From Fragilariopsis cylindrus CCMP1102 (lineage: Eukaryota; Bacillariophyta; Bacillariophyceae; Bacillariales; Bacillariaceae), in contig FMBT01000290.1 of NCBI GenBank assembly GCA_900095095.1, positions 868,001 to 932,000 on the forward strand: a DNA stretch of 64,000 nt. Reading direction: 5' to 3'. Position 1 is the first letter of the stretch, and each line of letters starts with the position of its first letter. This document shows positions 32,947-43,950 of this stretch, piece by piece. Position numbers and translations under genes: made by a program. The notes beneath the pieces are model-generated. The model saw only the letters and a program-made list of their open reading frames with translations. It made no database searches and was not told where the DNA came from.

Positions 32947-34333
32947 ATGTGGACGATTAATTCGTCATCAGTCCGGAAAACGACGACGAAAACAACAACG
33001 ATGAGTAATGATAATGAAAAGAATAATCATAAAGTTCGATTATTGTCGTTAGCATCGAGTGGTTGGAAATGTATCTTTTTATTAGGGATTGTAGTTGGTA
33101 TTGTTCTTACAGAAACTTATCGAGGTATAATGAATGTACATATGGTTACTAATATTCCAGCAGAGGATATTAGTTTCAAGCATGGTCTATGGAATAATAA
33201 TGTGGCAGTAACTGCAAGAAAAAGAAGCAACGACGACAGCAACACCCCGAAGAAGAAGAAATATGCTATTGCAGTTTATGCTGAAACGACTAATCATTTG
33301 TATGGTGTATATAGTATGATAAAACAATCAATAAAGACCGGATTATTTTTAAAAGGTGATGTTAACAACAAATGATAATATTGATAATACTATTGGTACT
33401 ATAATGAAACAATGGTTGAAAGAAGGATTAATACATCAATTAAAATTTATTGACTGTCAATCAATTATATTAGATAAACTCGATAAAGGATTATGGTCAG
33501 GAGTTTTCAACAAATTATTATTTTTTAATTTAACTGAATATGAAAAAGTTATTACATTAGATTGTGATATATTCATAAGACAAAATATATATCACTGGTT
33601 TATAGATTATGATACACCAGCAGCATGTCAATGTAGTGGTCAAATTGAATGGAATTCTGGTGCAATGGTTATTAGTCCATCAACTGAATTATTTAATGCA
33701 TTAATACAAAAATTACCAGAAGTACATCTATGGCAGGATAAACAAAATAGTAGTAGTATTAAATTTGATATAACAAATTATAACGAATCACCTGATCCAT
33801 TTGTAAATCGTGCTACTGGTTTAGGACAACAAAGTTATTGAACATCATTTTTTACAACTGATACAAATCCAGCTAGTAAATATAGAATAAAAACAATGCC
33901 AAGAGAAAATGCTATATTAAGTAGTGAATTGCGTAGGACTAATAATGCATATTCATGGTATAGAAGAAATCATATATTTGATACAGTACATTTAACTGTT
34001 GACAAACCATGGTTAATTCGAGAAAGAAAATTTGCAAAAAAGGGTATATTAAAAATTAGCCCTATTATATGTATGGTATTATATGAATTCCATTTAAGTA
34101 TAAAAGATATACATGATAAATATCCTACTATTGATAGTATATATCATTATATACAAAAGGAATGTCCTGATACAAGAATAACATTTGATGATTTTTATCG
34201 AATTGCAACTGCAACTAATAATACCGGTATGAAACTGAAGGAACCAGCAGCGAAGAAAAAGAAAATAGTCGCAGCGAAATAGGAGAAGAAGGCACCAGCA
34301 CCAGTAGCGAAGAAGGAGAAGAAAACGCAGTAG
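32947..34333 (+). pseudogene. Broken GT8 (glycogenin-like) glycosyltransferase
   Basis: Three consecutive frames make up one type II membrane glycosyltransferase. The first (32947-33375) has a basic tail, a membrane anchor (IFLLGIVVGIVLT) and the first GT8 strand (KYAIAVYAET). A frameshift near 33361 moves into the next frame, which carries the DxD metal site (VITLDCDIF) and IEWNSGAMVISP. An in-frame TGA at 33839 follows, and the same frame then gives LSSELRRTNN, VHLTVDKPWLIRERK (the H...KPW motif) and a C-terminal helix. A TAG at 34280 interrupts a Lys/Ala/Pro tail that ends at 34331. GT8 enzymes transfer sugars from nucleotide-sugars. Domain integrity suggests recent inactivation or sequence errors. 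Confidence 0.8.
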
Positions 34334-35258
34334 CAGCCCTGCTAACAATAATACATTGCCATCATCAACATCCTCATCAACATCATCGCACGTATTTAAC
34401 ATTGTATAAGACAAGATAAATTCTATCGTTGCTGTTTTTCTGCTACTGTTTCTTTTTCTTCGTTCGAATTCATCATCATCATCATCATCATATAATCATC
34501 CATGAAAAATACAATAAATCAGAGGTTTTTTTTGAATGAATCGATATGTTCTTTAATTTATATTACGGACTCCGTTCTTTTTCTTTCCTTTTGCTTCCGC
34601 TTTTTCTAGAACAAAGGACAGAAATGGATACATACTACTACTGTATAGCATAGCCTATCACTTTCGCTTTTATAGTGGTACAAATTTTGAAAAATGAAAT
34701 AAGCTTGCTTTTTTTTCATTTTATCTTTTTTCAAATTCTGTTACAGTTTTCCACGCGTTCAGTTTTCCCACAGGAACAGCGTAGAGTTCTGTTTTGGTTT
34801 AAAGTGTGATTGAATGAATGACACGTGGAGGTACGTACTTCCTCCGTTCCAATTTACCGTTGGATACGATTAATTGGCGCATCTTATTTACTTGATACGA
34901 CAGTAAGAAATCCACTCACTGAAAAAATACATTTATGTGTCTTTAAAATACAAGCCCTACCGTAAACTTACCAGCATAATTTAAATTCATGTTTTATGTG
35001 AAAATAGAATTACCCAACGCAGACTCGCCCTATCGTAGTACAGTGCGTAGTAGTAAGTTGAAATAGTTCGGCATATTATATTATCAATTAAACGGACCTG
35101 CCTTTCTATCTTTCCACGACGGCATGGCATGCATGCACCATTAAGAATACACGATACAGTAGCAGACTATTATTCCCTCAGCTCAGGACCAAAACGAACC
35201 TCCTAGCTACCACGAAACGAGAAGAAATAGAAGAAGAAGAAGAGCAATAACGAAGACG
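34334..35258. other. Intergenic region
   Basis: Spacer between the GT8 pseudogene and the sulfotransferase-like gene. CATCAT and GAAGAA tracts are present. No gene recognised. Confidence 0.5.
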
Positions 35259-36383
35259 ATGACGACAATAACAACAACAACGACGAGGAATAGAAATAAT
35301 AATGAAATGAAGATGCCATTCGGTTGGAAAGGGGTCGTTCTATTAGGGATCATATGTGTCATTATTTATACGGAATCTCAAGATATAAGAAATGTAGCAG
35401 GTACTCGTAATACTTCATATACAGAATATTTAAAGCAGCCATTAGAATTACAACAGACGGCGGTTGTGGCTGAGACGGCAGTGGAAAGTAGTAGTAGCAG
35501 TAGCCACGACGACGACCACGACGACGACGAAGGTGGTAAAATCAAATTACCACCATTAAACCCACCCTATTATATTGTTCAATATGGTCCTTCGCGAACT
35601 GCAAGTACATTTCAAGCACAATTATTAAATATTATTGTTGGTTATAAGTCAAAACAATTACTACAGGATACACAAAATTTTAGTCAACATGCATTCTCAT
35701 ATAAAACAGGTATAAAAATAAACACAAGAAAAAATCATAAAAAATATGGTTTTGTTGTGAAAACACATGATACAATGACTGCTGATAAAATTATTGATGT
35801 ATATCAAAAGCAATTTGGTATCACCGTTAGTGTTTTTACATCTAGTAGTGAAATCACTAGTCATTTGTCATTGGCAGCAACAACAAATTCAACAATTATT
35901 AATAATGTATTACATGATCAAACTTCTATTCATATGAGGGATTGTAGTTTATGTGAAATAAATGATTATTATAAATCTATATTTGATTTATCGAATGAGG
36001 AAGTTAAATTATTTGAAGAATATATGAAAAATTGGGAAGTTTTACGTCAATGTTGTGGTGTACAACAATCGAAATATAATCGATATAGGATACATGGATG
36101 TAATATAACACAATTATATATCGACCAGCCAACAAATAATTATCCATATTGTGAAAATTATATTTTATCGGATATTGAAAATAATATTCAATCATTTATG
36201 TCAAAGGATATAGAATATCAAAATCCAGATAATAATAATCTAAATGGTAAATTATGGTCGAAAGCTGGTGATTGTAAACGTATTGATCAGAAAATAATGA
36301 ATGGTGCTGAAATGAATAGTCACTATAAATTTCAAACATGTGATACATACTTTGATCAAAAACAATTTAAGAAGTACGGTTAA
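35259..36383 (+). CDS. Type II membrane sulfotransferase-like protein (374 aa)
   Basis: A basic N-terminus is followed by a membrane anchor (GWKGVVLLGIICVIIYTES, about 22-40), a Ser/Asp-rich stem and a luminal domain from about 95. The segment YYIVQYGPSRTASTFQAQLL (about 104-123) resembles the 5'-PAPS loop of divergent sulfotransferases, with the form PSRTxST. No clear 3'-phosphate motif was found; VVKTHDT follows where a second strand is expected. Late Cys (CCGVQQ, GCNI, YCENY, DCKR, TCDTY) suggest disulfides. Its anchor is similar to that of the GT8 pseudogene just upstream, on the same strand. Probably Golgi; the acceptor is unknown. The family call is moderate; a pseudo-enzyme is possible. 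Confidence 0.6.
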   Translation: MTTITTTTTRNRNNNEMKMPFGWKGVVLLGIICVIIYTESQDIRNVAGTRNTSYTEYLKQPLELQQTAVVAETAVESSSSSSHDDDHDDDEGGKIKLPPLNPPYYIVQYGPSRTASTFQAQLLNIIVGYKSKQLLQDTQNFSQHAFSYKTGIKINTRKNHKKYGFVVKTHDTMTADKIIDVYQKQFGITVSVFTSSSEITSHLSLAATTNSTIINNVLHDQTSIHMRDCSLCEINDYYKSIFDLSNEEVKLFEEYMKNWEVLRQCCGVQQSKYNRYRIHGCNITQLYIDQPTNNYPYCENYILSDIENNIQSFMSKDIEYQNPDNNNLNGKLWSKAGDCKRIDQKIMNGAEMNSHYKFQTCDTYFDQKQFKKYG

Positions 36384-36934
36384 CCGTTACGTTGCATTGT
36401 ATATAATTGGAACACACACACATACTTCAAGTACTTGATCCCACCCGTACAATATTAGCGAGGCTCACATACGTACGTCACAGTATATAGCAAGCAATTA
36501 GTGATACTGCTGTTGCTACACGAATAGCAGGCAGGGCAGGACAGGACAGGACAGGACAGGACAGGAGTATGATGCGGATATTTACTGTAGCTACTGTTCG
36601 AAAAGGGAAGTCGTATGATTGATATGAATATTTGCAGCTATATACCATTCTTCATGTTATTGAAATTGAAGGTATGTTGATTGATAATAATACATCCTAT
36701 TATTAAAAGTAGCCACTATACGTCTTTCGAATATAAGTACTAGTACTAGTTCTGTACTATCATTTGTAGTGGATTATGTAGTCGACTGTATAATAGTAAT
36801 AATGCATGCTGCTGTTAACATAAATAATGCTATCGAATTTATCTATCGCTATTTATCTTTGAACAAACTGAAAATTATCTTCCGTCGCTATCGTAATTCA
36901 TCGTCATCCCCCCAAACATCGTATTTAAGCTTTT
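36384..36934. other. Intergenic region with a GGACA repeat
   Basis: Contains about six tandem GGACA units (36539-36566). Convergent spacer between two genes; otherwise nothing recognised. Confidence 0.55.
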
Positions 36935-37444
36935 TCAAGCTTTAACTGCAGGAGACATAGCAGGAGCATGTGCAACGGTAACAGGTTCGGTTTTCTTACT
37001 CTTTTTAGTTGCTTCCTTAACAATAGTTTTCCTCTCTTTCTTCGCTACTGGTAATGGTGCCTTCTTCTCTTTTTTCGGTGCAGCTTCTTTCTTTTTCTTC
37101 GCTACTGGTTCCTTCGGTTTCTTGGCTTTAGTTGCTGATACTTTCTTTACTTCCTTTTTCTTTTCTACCAACGGTTTAGTAGCTTTAACTTTAACCTTTT
37201 TGATTGCAGGAGCGGTAGCGGCCGCAGCCTTGGCAGTCGCAGCAGTAGCTTTTTCTTCATCCTTTTTCTTCTTAGCAGCAGCCTTCAATTTTTTAGCTTC
37301 AGCAGCATCAGCGGCAACAACAATAGCCGCAGCGGCAGCGGCAGCAGTTTCTTCATCCTTTTTCTTCTTGTTAGCAGCACTATTAACTGCTACACGTGAT
37401 GACTTACGACTAGGCATAGTAGTAGAAATATCAGCAAGAGCCAT
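36935..37444 (-). CDS. Lys/Ala-rich, histone-H1-like protein (169 aa)
   Basis: Short protein of almost only Lys, Ala, Pro, Val, Thr and Glu, with repeated AKKKK, AKKPKEPVAKKKK and KKEKKAPLPVAKKERK units. The N-terminus (MALADISTTMPSRKSSR) has no signal peptide, so a nuclear DNA-binding role like the tail of linker histone H1 is likely; no globular H1 domain is present. The start ATCATGGCT is a fair context. A nearly identical short tail (EKKAPAPVAKKEKK) lies past the stop of the GT8 pseudogene 2.6 kb away. Confidence 0.65.
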   Translation of the reverse strand: MALADISTTMPSRKSSRVAVNSAANKKKKDEETAAAAAAAIVVAADAAEAKKLKAAAKKKKDEEKATAATAKAAAATAPAIKKVKVKATKPLVEKKKEVKKVSATKAKKPKEPVAKKKKEAAPKKEKKAPLPVAKKERKTIVKEATKKSKKTEPVTVAHAPAMSPAVKA

Positions 37445-38362
37445 GATTGATTGAGGACTTTTAATTGCAAGTAAAATGAAATGAAAGAATGTTTATTATT
37501 ATGTGCTATTTTTGTAAAATTAAATCTTTAAAAAAAATTGCTGCAAAAATTCGCGTGTAATTTTTCTCACAAAGAGTTGATTTTTTTTTCTCCACCGTTA
37601 TAATAACGTGCTTTTTCTCTAATTTTTATTTTATTTTATTTTAACGTAGTAAAAATACAGCGTGAACAAATAGCTATGTCGCTAGTCATGAGTTTTTGTT
37701 TTTCATTATGGTACAATTTACACTTCGCATGCTGTTTCTTGAACATTAGATCGTAACGCACCACCCTTCTGATGTACTCTCCGTTCATAATCAAATCAAT
37801 CGTGCTCGAGCCATTTTTCTTCTGCGTTTGTGCATGATGAACGGACAGTATGAAAAAGAATTTCAAATGAAAAGATTCGATGCTTGACCGGTGCCTTTTG
37901 GTTCTTGACACCCATGCGAACCAGAACACCGTTATCAGTATTGCTTGTGTTGTTGTCTTATTACTGGCATCACATACCGTATCTTGTTCCCGACTGAGAT
38001 GAGGCCTCAATGAAAAGAATAAAGGCTTTTCCTGGCTTAAATGAGAATTTCGAAGAAAAAGATATGAAACAACGAAACCTAGACAACACATACTGCTGTA
38101 CTTCAATGGGGGGGGGGGGGGGGGATTATTGCTATTATAAAAATGAAGGGGACAATAATACGATATTCCCCCTTTTACCACAACAATTTCTTCCCCTTTT
38201 CGCTTCGCCGTTATATACGTGATTCTTCTTTTTGCTCATTTACGAAGTAATAACGAACCCTATGTATATAATATATATATAACATACAGAAACAATAATA
38301 GGAATTCAATAGATATGACTAATTAATATTGATTATACATTGAAAAAATCATGTGCTTCTTT
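37445..38362. other. Intergenic region with G17 run and a doubtful frame
   Basis: Carries a G17 homopolymer (38108-38124). A 181-codon minus-strand frame (37636-38181) passes through the homopolymer as poly-Pro and has no domain. It is probably chance, though a membrane segment (AILITVFWFAWVS) and steady codon mix leave some doubt. Confidence 0.45.
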
Positions 38363-40153
38363 TTATGGTAGGTACTTCATTGCTAATTTTTCTTTATCTC
38401 GTGACATAGCAATATGTGAAAGAATTTTCGGTAGTTTACGTGTATCACCCTTCTGTAACAAAATCTTTTTTTCATCTGGTACATATTCGTATGACACAAT
38501 TTTACCTTGACTATTACGTCCAGTATTATTTTTTCCTGTTACTATTGGAGATGATATAGTGTTTTGAAATATAGTCTCCATTTTTGTGGCCAAGTCCGGA
38601 ACAAGATTTGTATTCACACATGCAATATTGGACCAGGAATGTATATCATAATATAACATCCAACAATTTGTAATCCTCCATAATTTTTTTATACCAGCCC
38701 AGTAACAAACCATTGATGCATCTTCATAGAGCATAGTAATGATATCATATAAATGTTGTTCACGCCATGACCCCATCCAATTATATTCAAATTCTAAATA
38801 TTCGACACGATTTAATACTTCGGAGGATGCACCTAATAATACATCACCATCATATCCTTCTACATCAATACTTAGTATATTAATATTACGATGATTATTA
38901 TTATTATTATTATTATTATTATCATCTTTGCTACTCCTTACTTTTGTGGCAATGAAATCTTTTAATGATAACACTGGTACATTTATACAATGATTTTTTG
39001 CTTTACGTGATGGTCCCATATATTGACAAGTTTCTAGTCCTAAATTTTCTATACCACCGGTATTTATGGTGTTGTTACCCCCACCACTACCACCACCCGA
39101 TGGAAATAACATACCATCCTTATTTGATTCTTTAGATATAGCAGCATGTGTTACTATAAAACCTTTTGATTCGTAGTTTAATGTAGTTGCGGAATGGTAT
39201 AACTTTTTGTATGTTTCCGGCATTGGTTCAATACAATGCATTTCACTATCTACTATAATACGATTCGACAACGACGATGATGAAGACGACGACGATGATG
39301 ATGAATTATTATTTGGTACTATAGTCTTAAATACATTCTGTATCGAATCTTGTCCACATACAGAATGAAACAAATGACCATCATTTTCTATCATAGCCTT
39401 TTGCCAATCAGCTTGACTAATCTCATTATCATTTGTACCCATCCTTAAAGTATTAATTGCATCAAAACCTTTATTGCAACCAACTGATATACCAAGAAAT
39501 GATGAAGAAGATGATTTTGATTCCGATGATGATAATGATGACGATGATAATAGTAGACGTTCTTGATGTAATTGTGTATAATACTCTTCTAACCATATCG
39601 CTTTTGGACATTTGGTGGCGATTGTATAACTACAATACTGTTTCATCATATTATTCCTTTGTAGTGATTCAATACAAAATTCTGGTATAAGTTCGGATCG
39701 GATTCTTAATAATTCATTTCGTGTACATTGCTTTATTATTGGATAATGGTGTATTGTGTTTGTCTTTGATTTTGTGTTTGATTCTTTTGGTTTTGGTAAT
39801 TGATTTATTGTTGCTGCTTTCGATTGTGTTTGAGATGATTCTTTTCTTGGTTCTTCTCTTCGTATTTGTTTGTTAGAAGATCTATTAACAACAAACGATG
39901 CTACTGATCCTTGTTGTTGTTGTTCAAAATCTGCAATCGTTTTCATCGTATACGTTAATGTCCAAACAATTTCCAGAATAATAACAAATACAGCAAGCAT
40001 CAATATCAACATTATCATTCGCTTATTATTTCTCAATATAAAATAATTATTAGTACGACCCTTCTTACTATTGGATGTAGTGCCACCATAACGGGATGAT
40101 TGTACTGAAGAAATTCGTCTTCGATTGCTGTTATTATTTGCCTCTAATATCAT
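38363..40153 (-). CDS. FkbM-type methyltransferase, membrane-anchored (596 aa)
   Basis: A type II anchor (about 46-68, MIMLILMLAVFVIILEIVWT) follows a basic tail. The stem is Ser/Gln/Lys-rich. The luminal domain starts near residue 215 with FLGISVGCNKGFDAINTL, the SAM-binding strand and Gly loop. HCIEPMPETYKKL follows, equivalent to the acidic ribose-binding residue, then NINILSIDVEGYDGDVLLGA, the D-V-E-G-x-D/E motif that marks the FkbM family (Methyltransf_21). YLEFEYNWMG and a Cys/Trp-rich end (VCYWAG, WRITNCWML) complete it. FkbM enzymes O-methylate sugars and other hydroxyls, so methylation of a glycan in the Golgi is a reasonable inference. Poly-Asn and poly-Ser loops are inserted, as is usual here. 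Confidence 0.85.
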   Translation of the reverse strand: MILEANNNSNRRRISSVQSSRYGGTTSNSKKGRTNNYFILRNNKRMIMLILMLAVFVIILEIVWTLTYTMKTIADFEQQQQGSVASFVVNRSSNKQIRREEPRKESSQTQSKAATINQLPKPKESNTKSKTNTIHHYPIIKQCTRNELLRIRSELIPEFCIESLQRNNMMKQYCSYTIATKCPKAIWLEEYYTQLHQERLLLSSSSLSSSESKSSSSSFLGISVGCNKGFDAINTLRMGTNDNEISQADWQKAMIENDGHLFHSVCGQDSIQNVFKTIVPNNNSSSSSSSSSSSLSNRIIVDSEMHCIEPMPETYKKLYHSATTLNYESKGFIVTHAAISKESNKDGMLFPSGGGSGGGNNTINTGGIENLGLETCQYMGPSRKAKNHCINVPVLSLKDFIATKVRSSKDDNNNNNNNNNHRNINILSIDVEGYDGDVLLGASSEVLNRVEYLEFEYNWMGSWREQHLYDIITMLYEDASMVCYWAGIKKLWRITNCWMLYYDIHSWSNIACVNTNLVPDLATKMETIFQNTISSPIVTGKNNTGRNSQGKIVSYEYVPDEKKILLQKGDTRKLPKILSHIAMSRDKEKLAMKYLP

Positions 40154-41708
40154 TTTTGCATTTTTCGACTTTACTTTACATTATCTTATTTCTTGACACA
40201 TAATATTACTTATTTGCTTTCGACTCGAGGACTCTCTTTTTATGTCAATCTCTAGCTTGCCAATATATTCAATTATTATTCTACTTGTGACGTTAGCTTG
40301 AAGTTGGAATGAATTAATTGCTTCACTTTCCTCGACACACCGCTATAACATTTGAGTACATCATATTCCCGTGCGCCACCTGTTTTGGTCAGTGATGCGC
40401 GATATTTGCTGCATCCTCACTTTTTTAAAGTTTAGTACACAAAAAATAAAGATACCTTCGCTCTACTAAACATGACTTCTTTCAGCACTTCCCACTTGAT
40501 TTGACTGCAAAATAATTAATTGGTTGTTAGTATCATGGAGGGCTACTATATAGTAAAAGTGGATTGATAATCGGAACGAATGAATATATAAATAAAGATC
40601 TCTTGTACCGTACTACGATAAACAAAGATATTTTCCAAATCTTGGTTGCTCAAAAAAAATATGATGAACGCATAAAATAATGAATGAATGAATCGAAAAT
40701 GGAATAAATGAATGAATAGTCAAAGCAAGCTAGAGTTGTAAATATCATGATAATGAATGGATCACGTACAGTGTACAGCAGGCAAGATACTGAGAAAGGG
40801 GGTTAAAGGGAATATAGTCACTTATAAGAGAGAGAGAGAGTCAAATGGAGGCAGCAAGAGAGAGAGAGAGAGAGAGAGACAGCAACACCCATCTACCCAT
40901 CCGCAACTTAAGTCGTCCCGTCGGAGAGTAACCAATGGCAATATTCGATCACAACTACAATATGGACGCCCACCCATCAACGAACCTGATCACAAGAAAA
41001 AGGGAAGCAGCAGAGCTATCGCACTGGCTGCGGGGGAGGAGCAACAAATCACTTTTACTCTTGAATGCAGATCCGAATTTTTCTCCGTACGTTCAGATAA
41101 AAATTGACAAGGCTTTAGACGAATTTCCTATGTAAAACGAAAACATCGATTCAAGACCTATTATTGGTAAATGATCTTTCTAGATGATAATGACAACAAA
41201 TAACAACGAAAGATCATCGTTGAGAACGTTGTCGTAGGAGAAACGATACGGCAAGCATCGTGTACAACGGAGCTACTGTACAACTCGATGGTAAGGTGCA
41301 TATCTCCACGCCCCTTCCAACTTGCATGAAGAGATCATACTGCTGCTGCTACTGCTGCATTGATTAGATTGCAACATCAGCAGTAGAAGATGTACGCAAA
41401 CTAGTACTGCTACCGAAACTAAAGTCAGTACTGTACCGCCAATATAACAGCAATAATGTTGATAGTAAATAGTAACACTGCAGTACTAGTTCTTTTACCT
41501 GCTTATAGAGACGGTTACTGTACCTAAGATTTGTTGAACCCTTCAAATAGAATAAAATAAACAGTCAACGTGTATAATTATATTGTATATTTAATATTGA
41601 TACTATTTGTAACTTTCTCTTAGAGTAAACTGCCGCATGCTTGTGCATGTTCGTTCTTTTTTTTGTCTTCTTATTACGCCACATTTTTACTTGATGTTTC
41701 CATTGTTA
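40154..41708. other. Intergenic region with GA repeat
   Basis: Contains (GA)n tracts (40829-40880), a TGAATGAA repeat (about 40680-40700), and several short frames without domains on either strand. No gene supported. Confidence 0.5.
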
Positions 41709-43077
41709 TTATTGTTGGTATTTAACTTTTGTTTTGCGACGAAATATTAAACTTATATTATTAGATGGCATATCAATTTGATGTAATAATTCTAAATTTC
41801 CAATATCATTTGCAATTTGTATAACATCTTCAATATTACGTAAACCCCATTCTGAATTACGTGATTTAAGACTGTGATCAAAATTTCTACAACAACAAGT
41901 CAAAACAGTACGGCAAAGGTTACAACAGCAGCAGCAAAGGAAAAAAAAATACTGTTAGCAAGTTTGTTTGAAACGAAAATGGATGTATACTTTCTACTTG
42001 TACTCTGCCATCGTAGTGCCGTCCTCAATTATACGCATTTATGTATAACTACAACTACATAACTTACAAATTAGATTGGACTGCATTTCCATTAACTTTA
42101 TATGGTCCATAACAGTATAAATATCCGCCATTATAGTCTTTATTATCGCCGTTATCATTCTCATTATTGCTAGTATCTTCACGTAAATACTTATTAGCTA
42201 ATTTCATTAAACCAATAGTTGCATCCCATGATGAGATATGTATCATATTAATACATACAATTAAATCAATGTTCTTATCCTTATTCTTTTCATTATCAAC
42301 AATATTAAATGGTGGTTGTAACGAGATTACTTCATCGTCATCATTACTTATTCCTGTTGAATCCAGTGTTAACTCAATTGGATCTGCAACCACATCTTTC
42401 AAATGACTAAAATTACTTTCATCATTAATATAAGATTGAATTGATTCACGTGCATCAGTAGTAGGATCGGTTGGATGCCACAAAAATGATCTTGATAGTA
42501 CTACGAATTGTTGTTGTTGTTGTTGTTGTTTTAATAGTAAATTAGAAACAAAATATTCTGTATGTACACCAGAACCAGCTGCAATTTCTAATATGTTATT
42601 TTGTTCATTCTCATTTTTGCTTTCCCAATCGAAATTGGTAAATATTTTGGAGGATAATACATCCCAGATTACTTTTTTATTACGGTCCGCTGATGGAGAT
42701 TCTAAACGTTGATGATGATTAGATTCAGATGATGATAATGATAATGATGCCATATTATTTTTATATAATCTTGATGATAAGGATCGTCGAAACTGACTAT
42801 GACAGGAAGATGCTGTAGCAGTCGTCGTCGTCGTTGATATTAATCGTCCTGTCGCTGTTGCTGTTGCTGCTGCCCTATTAATAATAATAGTATGGCTGAT
42901 GGTATTCCTTCTCCTGAAACTATTATTATTGCAGTTCGTCACTCCAACACAAACAAAAGCCTTAATTGTTGTTATTGCTGCTGTTGCTGAGAAAACAAGT
43001 AGTAGTAAAATCAAGACGATGCGGTGGCGGGTATGCTTACGATGAAGTAGTAGAGTCTTACTTGACATTATTGGCAT
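41709..43077 (-). CDS. DUF938 SAM-methyltransferase-like protein, probably plastid-targeted (2 exons, 395 aa)
   Basis: Exons 43077-42068 and 41886-41709 (181-bp intron, GTAAGT..GTAG); 396 codons with matching phase. The body matches the bacterial-type DUF938 family: NILEIAAGSGVHTEYF (SAM loop), FLWHPTDPTTDARESIQSY, LIVCINMIHISSWDATIGLM, GGYLYCYGPYKVNG, SNLNFDHSLKSRNSEWGLR and DMPSNNISLIFRRK. The N-terminus is a hydrophobic signal (HRIVLILLLLVFSATAA) followed by IKAF, close to the diatom plastid ASAFAP cleavage motif with Phe at +1, then a Thr/Ser/Arg-rich transit stretch. Import to the plastid is therefore likely. The acceptor is unknown. Its 5' part and promoter are duplicated 1.4 kb upstream (see findings). 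Confidence 0.85.
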
Positions 43078-43272
43078 GTGTGTATAAAGTACAATGAGGA
43101 TGGGAGGGAGGGGTTCTTGTTATTTTCTGTTTGAATGTTTGTTGTTGTCTCGTCAGTACGGTAGAAATGCAGTTATGATTTTTTGTTCAGGGCTTGATTA
43201 TTATTATGAAAATGAATGGATCTATGGATATCTCTGTAAAGACTGTCAATTTATAAATTTTTTAAGATCTTC
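43005..43272. repeat. Left copy of a direct repeat flanking the bacterial-type insert
   Basis: Spans the first ~24 codons and the promoter of the DUF938 gene. Blocks such as ATCAAGACGATGCGGTGG, TAGAGTCTT.CTTGACATTATT, AAATGCAGTTATGATTTTTT and GGATCTATGGATATCTCTG recur in the same order at 44467-44722. Confidence 0.85.
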
Positions 43273-43477
43273 TGTGCATAGTATCCGTCAGCAGCAACAA
43301 TTGTTGTTGTTGTTGTTCACAATCATTACAGGCTTTGTTTTTGCTGCTTGAAACTGAGCATTTTTGAATGCGCACGTTACCTCGCGACAAAAGAAAATTT
43401 CCACAAGATCTAAATAATAATATTAGGAATTGGAAAATAGGTTATCAAAGAGTGAAGAGCTGAAAGTCAACCTCGTG

Positions 43478-43800
43478 TTACAGATTACCTACAAATAAGT
43501 TTTTAAGTTTCTGTATAATGCTTAGTTGATCTTTCTCATAAGCAATGATGTTATTTTTGGCAATTTCTCTTGTATCAAAACGAGCACTAAGTACTATATT
43601 TTGATATGAGTAAATTTCATTTTCATTAATACCATCCATTGCTTTTTGATATCCTTCTTTACCTAGCTTTTCGTAAAGTGAATGTCTTTTTTCAACGTAA
43701 GCAATATATTGTGGATCTGTGCAGCCGGAGTATGTTTCTGCAACAGCTATCTGAGTAAACAGGAAAAAAAAATCATTGTGATTGGTAATTTCATCATTTA
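43478..43800 (-). pseudogene. Small bacterial-type secreted protein with a poly-T frameshift
   Basis: The mature part is readable from about 43746 to the stop at 43478, starting AVAETYSGCTDPQYIAYVEK and ending IIQKLKNLF. Just upstream, a classic bacterial signal peptide (MKLPITMIFF..) is in another frame; a run of nine T (43772-43780 on the complementary strand) separates the two. One base change in that run would join signal and mature part, so it is a frameshift or a sequencing slip. No introns or low-complexity runs. It follows an attC-like site downstream of the SRPBCC gene, as a second cassette would. Function unknown. Confidence 0.5.
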
Positions 43801-43832
43801 TAAACATCCATATTGTGAACACTATCAAAAAA

Positions 43833-43950
43833 TATAACGCCCGTGCTAACCGGCAAAATTATGATGGCGGCTTTTATGCGTTTTTTTGCATAAAAGGTGA
43901 CAGCGAACATTTGTCCGTTTGTTAGCTGTTTGTTAGCTGTTTAATTTAGA
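43833..43950 (-). repeat. attC-like palindromic site 1
   Basis: On the minus strand it opens with two AACAGCTAAC-type boxes, passes through an imperfect palindrome (CTTTTATGC..GCATAAAAG), and ends with AAAAGCCGCCATCA, CCGGTTAGC and GGGCGTTAT. The 3' half is nearly the same as the site at 44405-44465. This resembles bacterial integron attC or related cassette recombination sites. Core heptamers fit only roughly, so the class is uncertain. Confidence 0.45.

Noticed and set aside
37636-38181. 181-codon minus-strand frame
   Set aside because: It runs through a G17 homopolymer as poly-Pro, has no domain and no good start context. Kept only as a note in the intergenic entry.
40757-41107. 116-codon plus-strand frame
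   Set aside because: Starts in GA repeats translated as Arg/Glu runs; no domain, no overlap with any signal.
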